Shown: piece after piece, positions 7,512 to 13,044 of the stretch
Layout of the letters: each line of letters begins with the position of its first letter
Numbering within the stretch: the stretch's first letter is position 1
NCBI GenBank assembly: GCA_035536315.1
Contig: DATLOJ010000004.1
Location: 1-15,087, forward strand
Direction of reading: 5' to 3'
DNA from: DATLOJ01 sp035536315
GTDB lineage: Bacteria > Actinomycetota > CADDZG01 > JAHWKV01
DNA: 15,087 bases
Program-made: the position numbers and the translations under genes
The notes under the pieces: generated by a model
Told to the model about the DNA's origin: nothing
What the model saw: the letters and a program-made list of their open reading frames with translations, nothing else
Database searches by the model: none

Positions 7512-9336
7512 CCCAGACGCAATCTACGGGGGCCGGTATCGAATCGAGCAGCCCATCGCTGCCGGTGGAATGGCCGAGGTTCACCTCGCGCGCGACACAT
7601 TGCTCGGCAGGCAGGTGGCGCTCAAGGTCCTTCACCCTGAGTTCGCGCGAGACAAGTCCTTCATCGAGCGTTTTCGCAGAGAGGCGCAGGCCGCAGCGAG
7701 TCTGAGCGACCCGCGCATCGTGTCGATCTTCGACTGGGGATCCGACGGCGGGACGTACTACATAGTCATGGAATTCGTGGACGGCGGCACACTGCGCGAC
7801 GTCATCCGTGACGAGGGGCCGCTCACGCCCGAGCGGGCGGTCGAGATTGCGTCCGACGTCTGCGGGGCCCTCGAGGTCGCGCACCAAAAGGGCATCGTTC
7901 ACAGGGACGTTAAGCCGGCCAACATTGCGATCACCCGCTCCGGCCAGACCAAAGTCATGGACTTTGGCATCGCACGAGCGCAGAAGGACGCCGGCCACAC
8001 AGTGACCGCTACGGGAACGGTGATTGGAACGGCGGCCTACCTTTCGCCGGAGCAAGCGCAGGGCATGCCGGTCGACGGGAGGTCGGACGTGTACGCCGCC
8101 GGAGTGGTCCTGTACGAGATGCTGACCCAGGAGGTTCCCTTCAAGGCCGATACGCCGGTAGCCGTCGCATACAAGCACGTCAAAGAGGATCCGGTTCCCC
8201 CCGGCCGCCTCAATCGCGAGGTGCCTGGTGACGTCGAGGCCGTCGTTCTGAAGGCGCTGGCTAAGAACCCAGACAACCGGTACCAGTCCGCGGCAGAGAT
8301 GCGCTCCGATCTTCAGCGCCTGCTGCGCGGGCAGCCCGTTGAGGCGACTCCCGTTCTTCCCGCCGAACAAACTGCAATGTTCGACCCGGCCGACAGAACC
8401 AGTGTCATGCCCGCGCCGACAACTACTCAAGCCACCGGGAGGCGGCGGACCTTCGCCTACATTCTTTCCTTTGTGTTCGTGGCGGGAGTGATCGTGCTCT
8501 TGATTGCGCTGCTCGCAAGCCTTTTCGGCAGAGGCGCGGAGACGGTCGAGGTGCCGAAGGTCCTCAATGACACGCGTGAGGTCGCCAAAGAGAAGCTCGA
8601 GAAGGCAGGGCTAATCGTCTCTTTCGACGAGGAACAGCCTCACGATTCCATCCCAGCCGGTAGCGTCATGAGCCAGACTCCCGAGAGCGGACGCAAAGTC
8701 GAGAAGCGCAGCGTTGTCAACCTGACAATTTCAAGAGGCCCGGGAAGAGTCGGTGTCCCCGATCTCAAGGGGATGACTCGCGAAGAGGCCGCAAAGAAAC
8801 TCGAAGAGACAGGGCTTGTGCTCGGCGACATTACGGAGGAGGCCAACCCCGACGTTGAGGCCGGGAGGGTCTTGTCGCAAAGCCCGGGCCCGGGCGAAAG
8901 GGTCGAAGCCGGCGCGCGCGTGAGTGTGACGGTCAGCAGCGGAAAACGGCAAGTTCGAGTCCCGTCTGTCGTGGGGTTCAGCGAGGAGCGCGCCGTCGAA
9001 CGACTCACCGACGACGGCTTAACGCCCGAGATCAAAGAGACCTGTGTCACGAGCGAGGACAACAACAAAGTCCTCGCCCAGGACCCGGGGGCCGGGTCTC
9101 AGGTTGCAGAGGGCTCCGTCGTTTCAATAACGGTCAACAAGGCTCCCGCTATTCCCCAGGTTGTCGGACAGTCGGAGGAGTCGGCAAAGACAGAGCTAGA
9201 AGGAAAAGGCTTCAAGGTCCAGGTCATCAAAACGTCCGACGTTCCTGGCAAACAGGACCGCGTCGTAGATCAAGACCCAGGTGGTGGGGACCAGGCCTGT
9301 AAAGGTGACACCGTGAGGATTACGGTCGAGGACTAG
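7507..9336 (+). CDS. pknB: PknB-type Ser/Thr protein kinase with four PASTA domains, probable ATT start
   Basis: This is a membrane kinase whose extracellular PASTA repeats are expected to bind muropeptides or lipid II. From the ATT at 7507 it has 609 residues. Landmarks are GGRYRIEQPIAAGGMAEVHL (glycine loop), K40, HRDVKPAN with D134, DFG 152-154, activation-loop T167 and T169 (equivalent to T171/T173 of M. tuberculosis PknB), a membrane helix at about 316-340, and four PASTA repeats to the C terminus. The first in-frame ATG (7570) would remove the glycine loop. The frame is closed upstream by TGA at 7447-7449, and no ATG, GTG, TTG or CTG lies between. The ATT has AAAGGT seven bases upstream, and it overlaps the pknA stop (ATTAG). 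Identity is firm; the start is inferred. Confidence 0.9.
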   Translation: MSPDAIYGGRYRIEQPIAAGGMAEVHLARDTLLGRQVALKVLHPEFARDKSFIERFRREAQAAASLSDPRIVSIFDWGSDGGTYYIVMEFVDGGTLRDVIRDEGPLTPERAVEIASDVCGALEVAHQKGIVHRDVKPANIAITRSGQTKVMDFGIARAQKDAGHTVTATGTVIGTAAYLSPEQAQGMPVDGRSDVYAAGVVLYEMLTQEVPFKADTPVAVAYKHVKEDPVPPGRLNREVPGDVEAVVLKALAKNPDNRYQSAAEMRSDLQRLLRGQPVEATPVLPAEQTAMFDPADRTSVMPAPTTTQATGRRRTFAYILSFVFVAGVIVLLIALLASLFGRGAETVEVPKVLNDTREVAKEKLEKAGLIVSFDEEQPHDSIPAGSVMSQTPESGRKVEKRSVVNLTISRGPGRVGVPDLKGMTREEAAKKLEETGLVLGDITEEANPDVEAGRVLSQSPGPGERVEAGARVSVTVSSGKRQVRVPSVVGFSEERAVERLTDDGLTPEIKETCVTSEDNNKVLAQDPGAGSQVAEGSVVSITVNKAPAIPQVVGQSEESAKTELEGKGFKVQVIKTSDVPGKQDRVVDQDPGGGDQACKGDTVRITVED

Positions 9337-9913
9337 CGTTCCAGTCCCGAGCAGAAGCCAGAAAGTTCTCGATCAGTTTTAGCCCCTGTTTTGTAAGTAC
9401 CGACTCGGGGTGAAACTGCACTCCTTCAACTGGATCGCTTGCATGGCGTACACCCATTACTACTCCGTCCTTCGTCCTCGCGGTTATCTCGAGCGACGCG
9501 GGCACTGAATCCGGGTCAATAACCAGCGAGTGGTAGCGGGTCGCTTCGAAGAATGGCTCCAGGCCACGAAACACACCCTCTTCCGAGTGCTCGATCTGGG
9601 AGGTCTTGCCGTGAAAGAGCCGGTCCGCCCGGACGACCTTGGATCCGTAAGAAATCCCGATGGCTTGATGTCCAAGGCAAACCCCGAGCAAAGGGGTTCG
9701 GGGGCCAAGCCTTCGCACTACCTCGACAGAGCAGCCTGCCTTTTCCGGCCTTCCCGGCCCCGGGGAGATAACTATGGCGTCGGGTTTCTCGTTCATCACA
9801 TCCTCGACCGACACATCGTTGCGCATTACCACCGGAACTTCCCCGGCGCTGCCGATGTATTGCGCGAGGTTGTAGACGAACGAATCGAAGTTATCGATCA
9901 GGACAACCTTCAA
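9320..9913 (-). CDS. pabA: Glutamine amidotransferase subunit of anthranilate/aminodeoxychorismate synthase (TrpG/PabA)
   Basis: This class I glutaminase supplies ammonia to a TrpE- or PabB-type partner for tryptophan or folate synthesis. The 197-residue protein has the typical start VLIDNFDSFVYNLAQY, the oxyanion strand SPGPGRP (50-56), nucleophile C79 in GVCLGHQAIG, and H168/E170 in FHPES. It starts at TTG 9913, supported by GGAGG (9923-9919) five bases upstream. No synthase partner gene is in the window, so the trp and pab roles cannot be separated by sequence; many actinobacteria use one subunit for both. The same gene lies convergent to pknB in M. tuberculosis (annotated trpG) and near pknB in Streptomyces. 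Its last 17 bases overlap the 3' end of pknB. Confidence 0.92.
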   Translation of the reverse strand: MKVVLIDNFDSFVYNLAQYIGSAGEVPVVMRNDVSVEDVMNEKPDAIVISPGPGRPEKAGCSVEVVRRLGPRTPLLGVCLGHQAIGISYGSKVVRADRLFHGKTSQIEHSEEGVFRGLEPFFEATRYHSLVIDPDSVPASLEITARTKDGVVMGVRHASDPVEGVQFHPESVLTKQGLKLIENFLASARDWNASPRP

Positions 9914-9946
9914 CTGAACCTCCGCTGAACCCGCTCAGGCGACTCG

Positions 9947-10069
9947 CTAAAAGTTTTCGGGCAGCTGCTCCGAGAGTTGCATCAGGACGAAGAAAAAGAA
10001 AGCGATGACGGCCAGCCAGAACAACAGCTCGATGACACGCTTCGTGCCTTTAGGCATCCGATGGCTCAT
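9947..10069 (-). CDS. Small single-helix membrane protein coupled to sortase
   Basis: I do not recognise this 40-residue product. It has a basic start (MSHRMPKGTKR), one very hydrophobic helix at about residues 12-31 with a run of four phenylalanines, and a short polar tail (SEQLPENF). The predicted topology is N-in. The start ATG at 10069 overlaps the sortase stop as ATGA, and GGAGG lies ten bases upstream. Both support real, coupled translation. A longer frame from 10153 would lie inside the sortase catalytic region and is not favoured. Twelve bases into the gene a second ATG (10057) is a possible alternative start. The stop is 33 bases before the trpG/pabA start, so it probably belongs to a three-gene leftward operon. 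The function may be a sortase accessory or a stabilising peptide; this is speculation. Confidence 0.6.
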   Translation of the reverse strand: MSHRMPKGTKRVIELLFWLAVIAFFFFVLMQLSEQLPENF

Positions 10070-10686
10070 GCTGCAGCTGCCTCCTGGATCGGCGGGCCTT
10101 CGAGCGCGGCCACGACTATCAAACGCTGTCTGGCGCTGAACCTCGGATGACATGTGGTGAGAGTCAGCCGCGCGTCGTCAGACTCAACAACGACCGTCAG
10201 GTCTGTCGGTTCGACGATCTTGGTCTCGGTCACGCGGTAGACGAACCTTCCATAAGGCGCGGTCACCGTGATGGGGTCTCCGACCTGTACCTCGTCCAGC
10301 CGGTAAAAGGGCGCCCCAAACGTGGTGCGGTGGCCGGAGATTACGACGTTGCCGAGCTGACCGGGCAACGCAGTCCCCGGATAATGCCCCGGACCGTCTT
10401 GCAACGCGTCGAGAGTTACTCCCTCCACCACCAGCCAGTCGAGCTCGACCTTTGGTATCTGGATACGGGCGACGGCTGAGCCCAGATCGGCAGGCGCCTC
10501 TTCTGCGGTCGGAGGAGGGGTCGAGGGCTGAGCCGCGAAGGCTTCCTTGAGGTTGTCCTGCCGTCTCTCCGTGACCAGGTTCGTCCCGAAGAGTTGATAG
10601 ACGAGGAAGAGGAGAATCGAAATGCCCATCGATATGAAGAGCTTCCCGATGAATCGAACGACTGCCACGACAAATGAGCGTAGCAC
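10066..10686 (-). CDS. Class E sortase (housekeeping type)
   Basis: This membrane transpeptidase attaches proteins with a C-terminal sorting signal (LAxTG in Streptomyces) to the cell wall. The 206-residue protein has one N-terminal signal-anchor helix (about 7-33) and a Pro/Ala-rich linker. The sortase fold starts at about residue 70 (AVARIQIPKVELDWLVVEG). The catalytic triad is visible: H119 in VISGHRTTFGAPF, C179 in LTLTTCHPRFSA, and R188. The TTCHP and FGAPF wording is typical of class E. The start is GTG 10686, with no clear Shine-Dalgarno; a stop lies shortly upstream in frame. SrtE genes sit near pknB and pabA in Streptomyces too. No sorting-signal substrate is encoded in this window. 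Confidence 0.88.
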   Translation of the reverse strand: MLRSFVVAVVRFIGKLFISMGISILLFLVYQLFGTNLVTERRQDNLKEAFAAQPSTPPPTAEEAPADLGSAVARIQIPKVELDWLVVEGVTLDALQDGPGHYPGTALPGQLGNVVISGHRTTFGAPFYRLDEVQVGDPITVTAPYGRFVYRVTETKIVEPTDLTVVVESDDARLTLTTCHPRFSARQRLIVVAALEGPPIQEAAAA

Positions 10687-10708
10687 CGTCTGCGATGTTT
10701 TCCGCCGC

Positions 10709-10714
10709 TACAAT
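10709..10714 (+). promoter_or_regulatory. Likely -10 element of crgA
   Basis: TACAAT lies 26 bases before the TTG of crgA, in the 54-base gap between the divergent sortase and crgA genes. No clear -35 hexamer is visible at the usual distance, which is common in actinobacterial promoters. A Shine-Dalgarno GGAGAG (10729-10734) follows six bases before the start. Confidence 0.45.
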
Positions 10715-10740
10715 TCGAGCTCACGAACGGAGAGCCTGCC

Positions 10741-10977
10741 TTGCCAAAGTCCAAATCCAAGAGAAACAAGTACGTTCCGCCGCCAAAGCCCAAGCCGAAG
10801 CCGGCACCCCGCTGGGTCCCCGTCTTGTTTTTCGTGCTTGCAGGCCTGGGATTTATCTCGATCATGTCGAGGTACTTTCTGGCAACGCCCTATCCGATCT
10901 TTGATAACAACTGGTGGCAGTGGGGTGGCTTGCTGGCAATCGCTGCTGCGTTCGGAGTGGCCACTCAGTGGCGCTAA
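10741..10977 (+). CDS. crgA: Cell division protein CrgA
   Basis: CrgA is a small actinobacterial membrane protein that scaffolds the divisome and recruits PbpA/FtsI-type proteins. In Streptomyces it restrains FtsZ ring formation. The 78-residue protein has the family layout: a Lys/Pro-rich N-terminal tail (PKSKSKRNKY, then repeated Pro-Lys), a first helix at about 25-42 (WVPVLFFVLAG), a short loop with conserved aromatic residues (FDNNWWQW), and a second helix at about 61-75 ending near WR. The start is TTG 10741, supported by GGAGAG six bases upstream. It is transcribed away from the sortase operon. Its presence is strong evidence for Actinomycetota, because the family is almost confined to that phylum. 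Confidence 0.9.
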   Translation: MPKSKSKRNKYVPPPKPKPKPAPRWVPVLFFVLAGLGFISIMSRYFLATPYPIFDNNWWQWGGLLAIAAAFGVATQWR

Positions 10978-10990
10978 GTCATCTTTCTGA

Positions 10991-11000
10991 GGCTTAAGCC
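10991..11000. repeat. 10-bp perfect palindrome between crgA and csoR
   Basis: GGCTTAAGCC is a perfect inverted repeat 33 bases before the csoR ATG. It could be half of an operator or a small hairpin. It does not resemble the usual GC-flanked CsoR operator, and it is short enough to occur by chance. Confidence 0.3.
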
Positions 11001-11028
11001 GTGAAGGACGACATGCGCCAGTCGCCGG

Positions 11029-11034
11029 TACCAT
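11029..11034 (+). promoter_or_regulatory. Possible -10 (TANNNT) for a leaderless csoR message
   Basis: TACCAT ends seven bases before the ATG at 11042. This is the spacing at which actinobacterial leaderless transcripts begin exactly at the start codon. Neither csoR ATG (11033 or 11042) has a Shine-Dalgarno. If this is the promoter, translation starts at 11042 and the ATG at 11033 is not transcribed. Confidence 0.3.
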
Positions 11035-11377
11035 GGTCACGATGAATCCAGAGTCGACGGTAAAAGATCCGGCCGCTCCTTCCCATCCCAACAAGAGCGA
11101 CCTGATTACCCGTCTCAAGAAAATCGAGGGGCAGATTCGCGGTATCCAGCGAATGGTCGAGGACGACTCTTACTGCGTCGACGTTCTGAATCAGATCTCC
11201 GCTGTTGTGTCGGCAATCGAAAGGGTGGGCCTGCGCGTTCTCGAGGATCACATTCGAGGTTGCGTAGCCGACGCTCTAAATGGAGACGCCGGTGAAGAAA
11301 AGATCACCGAGTTGACCCAGGTTCTAAAGAGCTTCCTGCAAGCCGGCCACTCTGCCGTAGCGACTCCGCCGAGCTGA
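11033..11377 (+). CDS. csoR: CsoR-family metal-sensing transcriptional repressor
   Basis: This is a 114-residue, all-alpha DNA-binding protein of the CsoR/RcnR (DUF156) family. The core runs from LITRLKKIEGQIRGIQRM (24-41) to about residue 103. C48, H73 and C77 have the same 25 and 4 residue spacing as Cys36, His61 and Cys65 of M. tuberculosis CsoR, which bind Cu(I). This makes copper the best guess; persulfide-sensing CstR-like relatives lack the His. Residues 1-20 are a poorly conserved tail, so ATG 11042 is an equally possible start. No copper ATPase or chaperone is adjacent, so its targets are either itself or elsewhere. It follows crgA by 55 bases and is convergent with the zinc-ribbon membrane protein gene. 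Confidence 0.87.
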   Translation: MVTMNPESTVKDPAAPSHPNKSDLITRLKKIEGQIRGIQRMVEDDSYCVDVLNQISAVVSAIERVGLRVLEDHIRGCVADALNGDAGEEKITELTQVLKSFLQAGHSAVATPPS

Positions 11378-11391
11378 GGAGCTCCCTCAGC
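11373..11391. terminator. Hairpin between convergent csoR and membrane-protein genes
   Basis: GCTGAGG (11373-11379) and CCTCAGC (11385-11391) form a 7-bp stem with a five-base loop, and the csoR stop lies in the left arm. No T-run follows on either strand, so it is not a textbook intrinsic terminator. Its place between two converging genes suggests a shared transcription stop. Confidence 0.4.
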
Positions 11392-11401
11392 GGGGTGCCC
11401 A

Positions 11402-11776
11402 CTAGTGATCCCCCCTGATTAGCTGCATGGATTCGCCGCAGTGCTTGGGGGCGCGCTCCTTCGCAACCTTCACCACCGCCAGCTCCAGGCCGCACATCTC
11501 ACACAGGTAGGCCAGCCTCAGTCCGGGATGCACGTCCATCGGCTCGGGGTCGGGAGGTGGAGGGTTGGCGAGGTGACGGAAGTAGCCGATACCGAACCAA
11601 AGGATGAACAGCGACATTGCGATAGCAACCAGGACTCTCGCTACGCCGGTAACCCTTCCGGAAAGGAAAAAGAAGAGCACTCCGACGGCCATCGAGGAAA
11701 TGATCAGAAGGGCAAGACCCAGCACGACCCTAATCAACGCGGCCGGAAACGATGGGGCGTCGCCGGGCGCGGACAT
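11402..11776 (-). CDS. Two-helix membrane protein with C-terminal zinc-ribbon-like motif
   Basis: This 124-residue protein has no name that I recognise. Two membrane helices are clear (about 13-38 and 45-65, the second ending at FGIGYFRHL). A proline-rich linker (PPPPDPEPMD) follows, then a cytosolic tail of about 40 residues. The tail contains CEMCG and, after a basic stretch, HCGES, an arrangement (CxxC then HC) that could hold one zinc ion. The start is ATG 11776, 14 bases after the thiolase stop, with only a weak Shine-Dalgarno. It is most likely the last gene of the leftward thiolase operon. The metal binding is inferred from cysteine spacing; no function can be assigned. Confidence 0.72.
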   Translation of the reverse strand: MSAPGDAPSFPAALIRVVLGLALLIISSMAVGVLFFFLSGRVTGVARVLVAIAMSLFILWFGIGYFRHLANPPPPDPEPMDVHPGLRLAYLCEMCGLELAVVKVAKERAPKHCGESMQLIRGDH

Positions 11777-11790
11777 CTGCGGCCCCGACT

Positions 11791-12990
11791 CTAGGTCAGT
11801 CGTTCGATCACGGTGGCGTTAGAGAGGCCGCCGCCCTCGCACATGGTCTGGAGACCGAAGCGTCCGTTGCGACGCTCGAGCTCGTGCAGAAGTGTCGTCA
11901 TGAGTCGCGCGCCCGATCCGCCGAGCGGATGTCCCAGAGCGATCGCACCACCGTTGGGGTTGACCCTTTCGTTGAACCATTCTTCTGGGATATCCAGTGC
12001 CTTCTGCCATGCAAGAACCACACTCGCGAATGCTTCGTTGATTTCAACCACGTCAACGTCTTTCAGCTCTATTCCGGCCCGCTCGATCGCGCGCTGGGTT
12101 GCGGGAATCGGGCCGGTCAGCATCCGCACGGGATCCGCGCCGGCAAGGCCAAATCCGACGAACCTTGCTCTCGGGCGAAGCCCTAGCTTCTCGGCCGTCT
12201 CACGTGATGTTATGAGCAGCGCCGACGCGCCATCGGTTATCTGCGATGAATTGGCTGCAGTTACTCCCCAACGTATTTCTGGAAATCGCTTCGACATCGA
12301 CTCGTCGAAGAATGCAGGCTGCAGCTGGGCCATCTTCTCCCTGTCCGGGTTCGCTCTTATTCCTTCGTCGGTCTCGAACACCTCCGGACCGGACTCGCCT
12401 TCGATTTTGATTGGAAATATCTCAGTGGCAAAGCGTCCTTCCTTGGTGGCGGCTCCAGCAAGCAGGTGAGAACGGTGGCCGAGGTCGTCCATCTGCTCGC
12501 GGCTGATATCGAAGTCCGCTGCAACGAGCTCTGCCGAAATTCCCTGAGGCACGAGGTTTCCTTCGTACCGCGCAAGTAGCTGGTCACTGAAGGGCATGCC
12601 GGTTGACATCGAAGATCCCATGGGCACTCGAGTCATGCTTTCGACGCCGCATGCAACGACGACCTCGTAAGCGCCGGCCATCACTCCTTGCGCGGCGAAG
12701 TGGGCAGCTTGCTGGGACGATCCGCACTGGCGGTCGATTGTCGTGGCAGGCACCCCCTCGGGCAGTCCGGCTGCGAGCCACGCGTTACGCCCTACATTCA
12801 GCGACTGTTCGCCAACCTGGGAAACACAGCCCGTGATGACGTCCTCGACAAGGTCAGGGTCGACACCGCTGCGGCCGACGAGCTCGGTCAACGTTGCAGC
12901 AAGAAGATCAACTGGATGCCAGTCCTTGAGCGAGCCCGCGCGCTTTCCAAGTGGGGTGCGAACGGCTTCGACGATAACGGCCTCATGCAT
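11791..12990 (-). CDS. Thiolase (acetyl-CoA C-acyltransferase)
   Basis: This enzyme cleaves 3-ketoacyl-CoA with CoA, or runs the reverse condensation of two acetyl-CoA. The 399-residue protein is full length for the family. The active site is complete: nucleophile C89 in DRQCGSSQQA, NEAFA in the C-terminal half, H354 in GGAIALGHPLGGSGAR, and second cysteine C384 in CEGGG. It has no signal peptide and is cytosolic and probably tetrameric. The start is ATG 12990, with AAAGGAG eight bases upstream. It follows the NUDIX/MBL fusion gene by 54 bases on the same strand. No hydratase or dehydrogenase partner is in the window, so beta-oxidation (FadA-like) cannot be distinguished from biosynthetic use. 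Confidence 0.92.
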   Translation of the reverse strand: MHEAVIVEAVRTPLGKRAGSLKDWHPVDLLAATLTELVGRSGVDPDLVEDVITGCVSQVGEQSLNVGRNAWLAAGLPEGVPATTIDRQCGSSQQAAHFAAQGVMAGAYEVVVACGVESMTRVPMGSSMSTGMPFSDQLLARYEGNLVPQGISAELVAADFDISREQMDDLGHRSHLLAGAATKEGRFATEIFPIKIEGESGPEVFETDEGIRANPDREKMAQLQPAFFDESMSKRFPEIRWGVTAANSSQITDGASALLITSRETAEKLGLRPRARFVGFGLAGADPVRMLTGPIPATQRAIERAGIELKDVDVVEINEAFASVVLAWQKALDIPEEWFNERVNPNGGAIALGHPLGGSGARLMTTLLHELERRNGRFGLQTMCEGGGLSNATVIERLT

Positions 12991-13044
12991 TGGCGATGCT
13001 CCTTTCCGGCTACGGAATCAAGGATAGACGTTTGCCAAAGGCTG

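Noticed and set aside
7021..8430. Long minus-strand open frame (469 codons) antisense to pknA/pknB
   Set aside because: It spans two well-supported kinase genes, its product has no recognisable domain, and it is rich in Arg, Gly and Leu as expected from the complement of GC-rich coding DNA.
10070..10153. Longer start (10153) for the small membrane protein
   Set aside because: The extra 28 residues are read from the sortase active-site region in another frame, and the ATGA overlap with GGAGG supports 10069.
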